A DNA stretch of 10,593 nucleotides from the NCBI GenBank assembly GCA_003157225.1, contig PMIZ01000266.1:1-10593 (forward strand). Direction: 5' to 3'. A model generated the notes under the pieces. It searched no databases and was not told the origin of the DNA. It worked only from the letters and a program-made list of their open reading frames with translations. Source of the stretch: Actinomycetota bacterium (GTDB lineage: Bacteria > Actinomycetota > Thermoleophilia > RBG-16-64-13). The translations under genes and the position numbers were made by a program. Below are positions 1 through 5,832 of this stretch, one piece after another. Position 1 is the first letter of the stretch, and each line of letters begins with the position of its first letter.

Positions 1-13
1 GCGGACGGGGCTT

Positions 14-838
14 TTGACACGGCGGAAGAAGACGCGCGGCTCCAGGCGACCAACGAAAGGCGAGGACAAGGCTCTGATCTACGCGATCGCCAACCAGAAG
101 GGCGGGCTCGGTAAGACCACCACCGCTATCAATTTGGCCGCCAATCTAGCCCAGTCTGGGGAGAAAGTGCTGCTCGTGGACATGGATGGGCAGTCCAACG
201 CTTCCCATGGGCTCGGCGTGCGGGTGGCAAAAGGCGAGCCGGCAATCCTCGACGTGCTACTGGGAGAGCGATCGCTTGCCTCGGTGATCAGGCCCACGCA
301 GGTGCCACGATTGGACGTTGCCCCCTCGTCTCCGGACATGGCGGGCGCGAGCGTGCTCATGCCGTCACTTGAAGGCCGCGAGTTCAGGCTCAGAAGAGCT
401 CTTGTGGGGGCGGACCTGCCCAGCGCGGATTACTCATACGTCTTCATAGACTGCCCACCGTCGTTGGGACTTCTCACAGTCAACGCGCTGGTGGCTGCAC
501 AACAAGTGATAATTCCGGTGCAAGCCGAGTACTACGCGTTGGAAGGGCTGGCGCAATTGATGTCGACGGTAGCGGCTGTGAAGGAACGGCTGAATCCGTC
601 GCTTCGTATCGCCGGCCTGGTCCTCACCATGGTCGACCCTCGGACCACTCTGGCTCGTCAAGTAGAAGAAGAGGTTCGGAACCATTTTCCCGAACTCAGC
701 TTCAAGACGACAGTTCCCCGGAATGTACGGTTGGCAGAAGCGCCCAGCCACGGCGTTCCCGTGTCGATGCTCGATCCGCGCTGCGCGGGGTCAGATGCCT
801 ACTTCGATCTCGCCGTGGAAGTAGTGGACCATGGCTAG
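14..838 (+). CDS. parA: ParA/Soj chromosome-partitioning ATPase (5' end uncertain)
   Basis: This is a Walker-type ATPase that works with ParB and parS to segregate the chromosome origin; it acts in the cytoplasm on the nucleoid. Seen in the 274-aa reading: deviant Walker A KGGLGKTTT (residues 29-37, with the signature first Lys), switch I/A' segment VDMDGQSN (55-62), Walker B YVFIDCPPSLG (142-152), and the family motif PRNVRLAEAPSHG (235-247). The A' motif is usually DxDPQ; here Gly replaces Pro. About 20 basic residues precede the usual Soj N-terminus (near LIYAIANQKGG). The TTG at 14 has only a poor ribosome site (GGGG, 3 nt away) and the frame stays open to the window edge, so the real start may lie upstream. 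The gene overlaps parB by 8 bp, so the two are co-transcribed. Family identity is very secure; the exact N-terminus is not. Confidence 0.95.
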   Translation: MTRRKKTRGSRRPTKGEDKALIYAIANQKGGLGKTTTAINLAANLAQSGEKVLLVDMDGQSNASHGLGVRVAKGEPAILDVLLGERSLASVIRPTQVPRLDVAPSSPDMAGASVLMPSLEGREFRLRRALVGADLPSADYSYVFIDCPPSLGLLTVNALVAAQQVIIPVQAEYYALEGLAQLMSTVAAVKERLNPSLRIAGLVLTMVDPRTTLARQVEEEVRNHFPELSFKTTVPRNVRLAEAPSHGVPVSMLDPRCAGSDAYFDLAVEVVDHG

Positions 839-1748
839 GAAGACCGGACTGGGGAGAGGCCTGGCAGCCCTTCTCGGCGAAGACAGCCACGAGGACGCCC
901 TGGCGGCGGTCTCCATCTCCGTGCCACAGCCTGGCAGTGGGTCGGCGGGCGTCATCGACATCCCTGTCAATACCATCCGACGCAATCCTCGGCAGCCGCG
1001 CCGCGTCATCGACGCCTCCGCTCTCGACGAACTGGCGAGCTCGATCGCGGCGGTCGGTGTCGTCCAACCTGTGATCGTGAGAGATACGGAGGAAGGCTAC
1101 GAACTCATCGCCGGAGAGCGCCGCTGGAGGGCGGCCCAACTGGCTGGGTTCACGGTGGTCCCCGCCATTGTGCGCAAGGCCTCGGACGTGGAGAGCTTGG
1201 AACTCGCGCTCATCGAGAATGTGGTGCGCCAGCAGCTGAACCCCGTGGACGAAGCGTACGCCTTGAAGGTCCTTCTCGAGGATCTCGGGGTCACACAGGA
1301 GAATCTCGCCGCGCGGGTGGGCAAGAGCCGCTCGGCCATAGCGAACAAGATGCGGTTGCTCGATCTGCCCGCGGCGGTGCAGGAGTACCTTGCCAGCGGA
1401 AGCCTATCGGAGGGGCATGGTCGCGCGCTCCTTGGACTTGGCGAGAAGGGACGGCAGGTGCAGTTGGCTCGCCGAGTGGTGGACAAGGGACTCTCTGTCC
1501 GTCAGGTAGAGGATGAGGTGAGGCGCATGGCCGAAGACGCCGGGCGCGCGAGCGGACCAAAGAGTCGAGGCCCCGGCGCCGAGTCTACGCTCGACAGCGG
1601 GCTTCTGGACGACGTTCGCGACGCTCTCTTTGGACTGCTCGGAGTGACGCCTCGCGTGAAAGGTAAGGGCGCCGGCGGCGTGGTAGAGGTACCCTTCAAG
1701 GATGCAGATGAGCTGCGGAGTTTCGTCGAGCGCGTTCGCTTCCTGTAG
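831..1748 (+). CDS. parB: ParB/Spo0J chromosome-partitioning protein
   Basis: ParB is a CTP-hydrolysing DNA clamp that loads at parS, spreads along DNA and stimulates the ParA ATPase. The 305-aa length is normal. Seen: N-terminal ParA-contact segment KTGLGRGLAALL (4-15), typical of Spo0J; NPRQPRR (52-58); the CTP-binding GERRWRAAQLAG (95-106); the ENVVRQQLNPVDEA segment (129-142, usually ENxxRxDLNPxEEA); a helix-turn-helix around 152-178 ending KSRSAIANKMRLLDLP; and LSEGHGRALL (192-201). A Gly/Arg/Ser linker (about 236-255) leads to a C-terminal dimerisation domain (about 256-305). The ATG at 831 lies inside the end of parA, with a modest GGAAG 9 nt upstream, so translation is probably coupled. 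I found no good parS site in the window. Confidence 0.97.
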   Translation: MARKTGLGRGLAALLGEDSHEDALAAVSISVPQPGSGSAGVIDIPVNTIRRNPRQPRRVIDASALDELASSIAAVGVVQPVIVRDTEEGYELIAGERRWRAAQLAGFTVVPAIVRKASDVESLELALIENVVRQQLNPVDEAYALKVLLEDLGVTQENLAARVGKSRSAIANKMRLLDLPAAVQEYLASGSLSEGHGRALLGLGEKGRQVQLARRVVDKGLSVRQVEDEVRRMAEDAGRASGPKSRGPGAESTLDSGLLDDVRDALFGLLGVTPRVKGKGAGGVVEVPFKDADELRSFVERVRFL

Positions 1749-1882
1749 AGCGAGGCAAGACTCCTTTTCGCATCCAGGAACCACGCCGCTACCGTGGAGC
1801 GTCCCAGAACCACACGGTGCGAGGGCCAGCCCGGCCACGCACCCGTTCTTTCGAATACAACCTTAGTGGAAGGGGATAAGAG
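1749..1882. other. Intergenic region between parB and the SIMPL lipoprotein gene
   Basis: This 134-bp gap must hold the end of the parAB transcript and, probably, the promoter of the lipoprotein gene. I see a small inverted repeat, CCACG (1781-1785) and CGTGG (1793-1797) with a 7-nt loop. It has no following T-run, so it is not a convincing terminator. No good -35/-10 pair of the housekeeping type is visible. A GGAACC at 1777-1782 lies 17 bp before CGTC at 1800-1803, which resembles some ECF sigma-factor promoters. The match is short and could be chance. Confidence 0.4.
1868..1875 (+). promoter_or_regulatory. Ribosome binding site deciding the GTG start of the SIMPL gene
   Basis: GGAAGGGG lies 7 nt before the GTG at 1883. 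This purine-rich Shine-Dalgarno-like run supports GTG at 1883 as the start. That start also gives a complete lipoprotein signal peptide. Confidence 0.75.
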
Positions 1883-2689
1883 GTGGATTCACTGAAAGGC
1901 AAGAGCACCCGCAGCAAATTGACCCGGCTCGTCCTTGTCGCCGCGGTGGGGGGTCTGTTGGCCACCATGTTCGTGAGCGGGTGCGGCGTAGCGTCGGCTG
2001 CAGGCACTCCGGCGACCGTGGAGAGCGCTTCTGGCGCGTCCGGTGAGGCGGCAGGCAGCACTATTACCGTAGTGGGTTCGGCCACCGTGAGCAACGCGCC
2101 CGATCAAGCGGTTGTCACGCTATCGGTTGAAAGTGACGGCAAGGATCCAGGCACGGCGATGAACGCCAACTCGGCCGCGGTGTCCAAGGTCCTCGCGCGT
2201 CTCAAGACGGAAGGCGTGGCGAACGATTCGATCGTAACCTCGAACGTGAGCGTGTACCCGCTGCGTGACTACAACCCGACGACTGGGGCCGAGACTCTGA
2301 CCGGCTACCGCGCCCAGAACACTGTCACCGTCACGCTTTCCGACACTACGGCAGTAGGAAAAGTGCTTGCCGCCGCGGTGGAGAGCGGGGTTACGAACAT
2401 CTCCGGTCCGGTGTGGGAACTCAAAGATGACACGGCGGCCGTCGTCGCGGCGCTGAAGAAGGCCGTTGCGAACGCGCAGATCAAGGCTGAGGCTCTGGCG
2501 AACGCGGGAGGGGTCAGCGTCGGCGCCGTGGTAATGATGAACGAAGGCACCGTGGACCAGCCGGTCTACCCTGTCTACGCCGCCGACGCCGCCGCGGGGC
2601 AGGCGAGCAAGGTCAACAGCGTTCCCGTCAGCCCCGGCACTCTCGACGTCACCGCCACGGTAACGGTCACGTACGCCCTGAATCGGTAG
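1883..2689 (+). CDS. SIMPL/DUF541 (YggE-like) domain lipoprotein
   Basis: This is a secreted, probably membrane-anchored protein of the SIMPL family (DUF541, which includes E. coli YggE). Family members are periplasmic or cell-surface proteins linked to stress responses; no enzyme activity is established. Seen in the 268 aa: basic N-terminus (residues 1-15), hydrophobic stretch (16-30), and lipobox VSGC with Cys34 as the likely lipidated residue. An Ala/Gly/Ser linker (35-58) follows, then the SIMPL domain from ITVVGSATVSNAPDQAVV (61-78) to the C-terminus. It shows typical alternation of beta strands and helices, including GYRAQNTVTVTLSD and a helix rich in Ala/Lys. Length is slightly above a bare SIMPL domain because of the linker. 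It sits alone after parAB with its own ribosome site. Function in this organism is unknown. Confidence 0.88.
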   Translation: MDSLKGKSTRSKLTRLVLVAAVGGLLATMFVSGCGVASAAGTPATVESASGASGEAAGSTITVVGSATVSNAPDQAVVTLSVESDGKDPGTAMNANSAAVSKVLARLKTEGVANDSIVTSNVSVYPLRDYNPTTGAETLTGYRAQNTVTVTLSDTTAVGKVLAAAVESGVTNISGPVWELKDDTAAVVAALKKAVANAQIKAEALANAGGVSVGAVVMMNEGTVDQPVYPVYAADAAAGQASKVNSVPVSPGTLDVTATVTVTYALNR

Positions 2690-2694
2690 GTCTG

Positions 2695-2722
2695 TTGCTT
2701 GCCGTTGGCTCGTTGCTATGAT
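2695..2722 (+). promoter_or_regulatory. Extended -10 promoter for a leaderless transcript
   Basis: TTGCTT at 2695-2700 and TATGAT at 2717-2722 are separated by 16 bp. TGC directly precedes the -10 box, giving the extended -10 TGn motif. The -10 box differs from TATAAT at one base. The expected transcription start, 6-7 nt after the -10 box, falls at 2729, exactly the A of an ATG. No Shine-Dalgarno sequence precedes that ATG. Leaderless mRNAs of this layout are common in Actinobacteria. The promoter starts 5 bp after the SIMPL stop codon. Confidence 0.75.
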
Positions 2723-2728
2723 GCATCC

Positions 2729-3043
2729 ATGGGATACTCGACGCTAGTCACACGTGATTCAGGTTGCGGGTCCTGGATCGTCATGGTGAGGGTCAGCCTT
2801 AGCCGGATCGAGAGTAACGACCTGTTCTTGTCCGGCGACGCGATGGTCTCCTGGCCTGTCGAGGGGCTTCAGGTGACGGCAACGGGAGATCCCAGGTTGG
2901 AGCGCACGGGGATGTTTGTCTCGGAGGTAGCCGCCCGCCCGTTTGGGCTGGGCATCCGGTATCAGGAGCAGAGCCAGGCTGAACGGGCGGCTACCCTTCT
3001 CCGCACGCAGTTCGCGCAGATCGGCATCAAAGAGGAGGCCTGA
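2729..3043 (+). CDS. Unrecognised 104-aa protein, leaderless, paired with Roadblock gene
   Basis: I do not recognise a family with confidence. The frame is open from a TTG at 2699, but that codon overlaps the -35 box of the promoter, so I prefer ATG 2729, which coincides with the predicted transcription start. A later ATG at 2783 is possible. The 104 residues look like a small alpha/beta domain: strands around WIVMVRVSLSRIE and LFLSGDAMVSWPVE, then FGLGIRYQEQSQAERAATLLRTQF near the C-terminus, with helix to the end. The C-terminal strand-helix pattern recalls the end of PilZ domains (G-V/I-R-F/Y followed by a helix), but the RxxxR and (D/N)xSxxG c-di-GMP motifs of PilZ are not seen, so this is only a weak resemblance. 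There is no signal peptide or membrane segment. Its stop codon abuts the GTG of the Roadblock gene, and that gene's ribosome site lies within its last codons, so the two are likely co-translated partners. Confidence 0.7.
   Translation: MGYSTLVTRDSGCGSWIVMVRVSLSRIESNDLFLSGDAMVSWPVEGLQVTATGDPRLERTGMFVSEVAARPFGLGIRYQEQSQAERAATLLRTQFAQIGIKEEA
3033..3038 (+). promoter_or_regulatory. Strong Shine-Dalgarno site for the Roadblock gene
   Basis: AGGAGG, a full Shine-Dalgarno match, lies 5 nt before the GTG at 3044 and inside the last codons of the upstream gene. It fixes the GTG start and suggests strong translation compared with the leaderless gene before it. Confidence 0.85.
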
Positions 3044-3421
3044 GTGAACGGCGGTGCGACCCCCATCCAGAGCGACCCACTGAAAGAGGCGCTGGCGGAG
3101 TACATGGGCATCCCCGGGATGAAGGCAGCGCTACTGGTCTCGGACCAGGGCCTCATGATCAGCTCGGTGGCCGACGACGGAGTCGATACCGACAGCATCG
3201 CGGCCCTGGCCATCGATACGGTATCCACGGTTCAACGATTCGGGCTTCAGGTCCAGGCAGGCTATCTGGACACCATGAGGATCGAGTTCGACCACCTGAC
3301 CGTGGTGCTCGCCCCCTTTGCACCTGACGTCATGCTCGCACTTGTCGCGGCCGCCGGCTCACTGGGGGCGATGTCAGGCGACCTCTCCCCCATCCTGAGG
3401 CCTGGGACCGCCGCCAGCTGA
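3044..3421 (+). CDS. Roadblock/LC7 domain protein
   Basis: The Roadblock/LC7 family comprises small dimeric scaffolds. In bacteria they commonly act with small Ras-like GTPases (MglA/MglB type), as GTPase-activating partners or regulators. Seen in the 125 aa: a single domain over about residues 11-108, with helix DPLKEALAEYMGIPGMKAAL, strand and turn ALLVSDQGLMISS (29-41), a central helix with SIAALAIDTVSTVQRFGLQ (51-69), strands DTMRIEFDHLTVVLAP (76-91), and a C-terminal helix from DVMLALVAAAGSLGAM. The GTG start is preceded by AGGAGG. It directly follows the 104-aa gene with no gap. No MglA-like GTPase, DUF742 gene or histidine kinase is next to it in this window, so the usual partners are missing or encoded elsewhere. 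Confidence 0.85.
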   Translation: MNGGATPIQSDPLKEALAEYMGIPGMKAALLVSDQGLMISSVADDGVDTDSIAALAIDTVSTVQRFGLQVQAGYLDTMRIEFDHLTVVLAPFAPDVMLALVAAAGSLGAMSGDLSPILRPGTAAS

Positions 3422-3541
3422 CGCACGACCCTCCAGTGAGACTCGCCGTAGCTACCTTCCGGTCTTAGGTCTTACCATCTTGCCACACCGGCCGAGAGAA
3501 GCCGCGCCGCGCGCGGGTCGCTGGGCTGAAGTCGTTGGGGT
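3422..3541. other. Convergent intergenic region
   Basis: These 120 bp separate the end of the + strand block from the end of the - strand operon, so both transcripts should stop here. A GC-only hairpin, CCGCGC (3502-3507), loop CGC, GCGCGG (3511-3516), is present. Neither side has a T-run, so it is not a standard intrinsic terminator, though it could act as a bidirectional 3'-end structure or with Rho. A 7-bp tandem repeat GGTCTTA occurs at 3461-3467 and 3468-3474. I see no gene. Confidence 0.5.
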
Positions 3542-4957
3542 CTACCGGGAACCAGCCCCCCCGGAACCCCCCCGCCTACCGGCCAGCTGTCCGCAGGCGC
3601 CTTGGATGCTGGCGCCTTTGCTCTGCCTCACGACGGTCTCGATATGAGCGGCGATGAGGACGTCCTTGAAGGCGGATACCGCGGCGGGGGTCGAGGGCTG
3701 AAACGCCACGTGCGTACCGGCCCGCGGCACGGGGTTCCAGTTCAGCAGGTTCACGGCCACCACGTGTCCCTTGAGAAGCCCCGCGAGTGCCCGCGCATCT
3801 TCCACCGAATCGTTGACGCTCCTGAGCAACACGTATTCGATCAGAAGCTTCCGACGGGTCAGGGCGAAGTGCTCCCAGGAGGCCGCGAGAATCTCCGCGA
3901 GGGGATGGCGGAAGCGCTGGGGCACGAGGAAGGCTCGGGTCTGGTCGTCGGCGGCGTGGAGGGAGACTGCGAGGTTGACTTGAGGCTCGGCACGCGCGAG
4001 GCGCACAATGCCGCTCGGGATGCCGATGGTCGAGACCGAGATGGCCCGATGGGCAAGGCCGAGTCCGCGAGAGTCGGTGAGTATCCGTATGGAGTCAAGA
4101 ACTGCCTGCAGATTGAGGAGAGGCTCCCCCATCCCCATGTAGACTAGGTTGGAGATCCGGCGGCCCTCTTCGCCACTGATCGCGCTGCAAGCCCGCACCT
4201 GGTCGACGATTTCCGCCGACGTGAGATTGCGCTCGAGCCCCATGGCGCCTGTGGCGCAGAAGAGACACGCGACCGGACAACCCACCTGACTTGACGCGCA
4301 CACAGTGACCCGCTCCCGGTAGCGCATGATGACGGTCTCCAGCCGCTTCGCGTCGCGCGCCGATAGCAGCAGCTTGGTGGTGCGGTCGGGAGCGGTGCGG
4401 GCCTCCACCTCGGCGAGGGTAGATGCACCGAGGGTATCAAGCGTCGCCCGCACGTCTGAAGGCAGAATGGTTGCTTCTGAGAAAGGCCGAAGCGGCCTGC
4501 GGAGCAGATGCTCGAATACCTGGGAATAGCGATAGGTAGGTGACGAAAGCCCGAGCAGCGCCTCGGAGATATCCGGTCGATAGGCAGCCAGCAGCGCCTC
4601 GGGTGACGGTGGGCGCTCGCGCGGCTCTGGGCGGTCGGGCGAGGATGGACGGTCGGGCAACGGGAGGCGTTCGGCCGCTGGCGGCTTGCGCGGGCCGGCC
4701 CCGGGAGGCCCGGCAGGTCGAGAGCGAGGGCCGCGCGCGCGGGGGGCAGGCGGCTCCTCAGTCCGAGGCCCCCGAGCGCGGGGCTTCGGCGGCGGCGGCT
4801 GCCGCGAGGGCGATCCCCGGTCGGGACGGTGGGCTGGCGCCTCTCGGCGCGACCCCGTCGGCGACGAGTCCGGGGACTGTCGTTGCTGGTCCTTGGGTCG
4901 GCGCTGTGAACCGCCGACGCGCGTCTTGCCGGCCGCCTGGAACCCGCTCCGCCTCAC
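3542..4957 (-). CDS. rlmN: RlmN radical-SAM 23S rRNA (A2503-C2)/tRNA methyltransferase with long N-terminal extension
   Basis: RlmN methylates C2 of A2503 in 23S rRNA and of A37 in some tRNAs, using two SAM and a [4Fe-4S] cluster. I start it at GTG 4957. That codon overlaps the upstream TGA as GTGA and has GAGG 7 nt upstream (4965-4968). The frame is open further, to 5083, but this would run 130 bp into the neighbour. From GTG the protein has 471 residues. Seen: the methyl-carrying Cys220 in VCASSQVGC (E. coli Cys118), cluster cysteines C227-x3-C231-x2-C234, GMGEPL (275-280), SLHA (332-335), NWNPV (406-410), and the second catalytic Cys455 in GACGQLAG (E. coli Cys355). The catalytic body starts near residue 119. 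Residues 1-118 are Arg/Pro/Ser-rich and low in complexity, with no counterpart in the ~380-aa E. coli enzyme. A Gly-rich tail ends it. Cfr-type C8 methylation cannot be excluded from motifs alone but is less likely. Confidence 0.95.
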   Translation of the reverse strand: MRRSGFQAAGKTRVGGSQRRPKDQQRQSPDSSPTGSRREAPAHRPDRGSPSRQPPPPKPRARGPRTEEPPAPRARGPRSRPAGPPGAGPRKPPAAERLPLPDRPSSPDRPEPRERPPSPEALLAAYRPDISEALLGLSSPTYRYSQVFEHLLRRPLRPFSEATILPSDVRATLDTLGASTLAEVEARTAPDRTTKLLLSARDAKRLETVIMRYRERVTVCASSQVGCPVACLFCATGAMGLERNLTSAEIVDQVRACSAISGEEGRRISNLVYMGMGEPLLNLQAVLDSIRILTDSRGLGLAHRAISVSTIGIPSGIVRLARAEPQVNLAVSLHAADDQTRAFLVPQRFRHPLAEILAASWEHFALTRRKLLIEYVLLRSVNDSVEDARALAGLLKGHVVAVNLLNWNPVPRAGTHVAFQPSTPAAVSAFKDVLIAAHIETVVRQSKGASIQGACGQLAGRRGGSGGAGSR

Positions 4958-5832
4958 GTTCGCGCCTCGGTGGCGTCTGGCGAGGGCTGCCCCGCGGGCG
5001 ATAGTCGGACCTTCATACCTCGGTCGAGCAGAAGCACCTGAGCGGCGCTCGCCGAGTTGAGCGCGAGGGCCACCTGTCCCCAAGAATCACAAACGACCCC
5101 TAGCTCACCGGGTCGGAGTTCTCCGTAGTTGCCGACCACCCGCGCGGTCCATTCGGGCAACTCTTCGCCCACTACGTCCACCTGTACGTGCCCAAGCCGT
5201 GGCGGGAGGTCGCAGAAGCGAAGCGCCAGCCCGACGTTGCCGAAACGGTCGATCTCGATGACTTCCGCGATCGAACCGGCCGGGGTGGTCTCGGCGAGCG
5301 GCTGGACCGGCCGCACCAGAGTGGAAGGGTCCAGCTGACCGGCGCACAGAGCCGGATCGGCCGCGCCCGCCAAGAGCGCAGCGGCCGGGGCGAAGACGTC
5401 GCGCCCATGGAACGAGGAGCAGATGCGGTCAGCAGGCAGACCAGCGGCGGCACGTACGCGAACCTGGTCGAGGAGCCAGGCCGTCTGCAGGCCGCCAAGA
5501 GCCTCGGCCGCGTTCAACAGGACCCCGTTGTCGGGACCCACCAGAAGATCTCCCCGGACCGTTGAAAGCGCGAGGGGGCGCCTGCCTTGTTGGACTCCGG
5601 GGCCGACGATGGCAACGTGAACCGCGGGCGGGTAGAGCGGAGCGATGCGTTCTAGCACCAGAGCGGCAGCTCCGACGTCGCCGACCGGTATCTCGTGCGA
5701 GATGTGGAAGATGCGGGCCTGGGGCCGGATTCGGGCCACCATGGCCTCGCAAACGGCCACGTATCCGCCTCCCCACCCGGAGTCGCTGAGAAACGTGATG
5801 ATGTCGGTGCCGTCCATGCCCATCCCCATCAT
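4954..5832 (-). CDS. DUF62 family protein (SAM hydroxide adenosyltransferase / SAM halogenase fold), variant active site
   Basis: DUF62 proteins studied so far hydrolyse SAM to adenosine and methionine; the fluorinase FlA and chlorinase SalL share the fold. Seen in the 292 aa: FLSDSGWGGGYVAV (14-27) with the SAM-binding Asp17, HEIPVGDVGAAALVL (46-60), VAIVGPGV (73-80), GPDNGVL (99-105), FHGRDVFAPAAALL (141-154), and the C-terminal beta-domain with EIDRFGNVGLAL (193-204). The usual triad is Asp-Arg-His, with Asp in VxVVDPGVG. Here Arg84 and His142 are kept, but the Asp position is Gly77. The ATG at 5832 overlaps the upstream stop as ATGA. Methionines at 5829, 5823 and 5817 follow, and 5817 gives an N-terminus closer to the family. 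The stop overlaps the rlmN start. Family assignment is strong; whether it hydrolyses SAM, does another adenosyl transfer, or only binds is open. Confidence 0.9.
   Translation of the reverse strand: MMGMGMDGTDIITFLSDSGWGGGYVAVCEAMVARIRPQARIFHISHEIPVGDVGAAALVLERIAPLYPPAVHVAIVGPGVQQGRRPLALSTVRGDLLVGPDNGVLLNAAEALGGLQTAWLLDQVRVRAAAGLPADRICSSFHGRDVFAPAAALLAGAADPALCAGQLDPSTLVRPVQPLAETTPAGSIAEVIEIDRFGNVGLALRFCDLPPRLGHVQVDVVGEELPEWTARVVGNYGELRPGELGVVCDSWGQVALALNSASAAQVLLLDRGMKVRLSPAGQPSPDATEART

Noticed and set aside
1781..1797. Small inverted repeat CCACG/CGTGG after parB as a terminator
   Set aside because: Five-bp stem, 7-nt loop and no T-run; too weak to call.
2746..2761. Possible parS site centred on CACGTG at 2751-2756
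   Set aside because: Only 11 of 16 positions match TGTTTCACGTGAAACA, six of them the palindromic core. Other CACGTG cores in the window (for example 5859-5864) fit even less well. CACGTG alone is expected by chance in GC-rich DNA.
3502..3516. GC hairpin as intrinsic terminator for the convergent transcripts
   Set aside because: The stem is perfect but only 6 bp with a 3-nt loop, and neither strand has a following T-run.
3602..4147. Open + strand frame of 181 codons opposite rlmN
   Set aside because: It is antisense to the conserved radical-SAM core, its translation has no recognisable domain, and long antisense frames are expected in GC-rich coding DNA.
4958..5083. Upstream extension of rlmN to an ATG at 5083 (513 aa)
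   Set aside because: It would overlap the DUF62 gene by 130 bp. GTG 4957 has a GAGG site at 7 nt and forms the GTGA overlap typical of coupled genes.
5815..5832. Methionine-rich start MMGMGM of the DUF62 protein as a functional metal-binding tail
   Set aside because: It is best explained by several alternative ATG start codons close together at a coupled gene junction.
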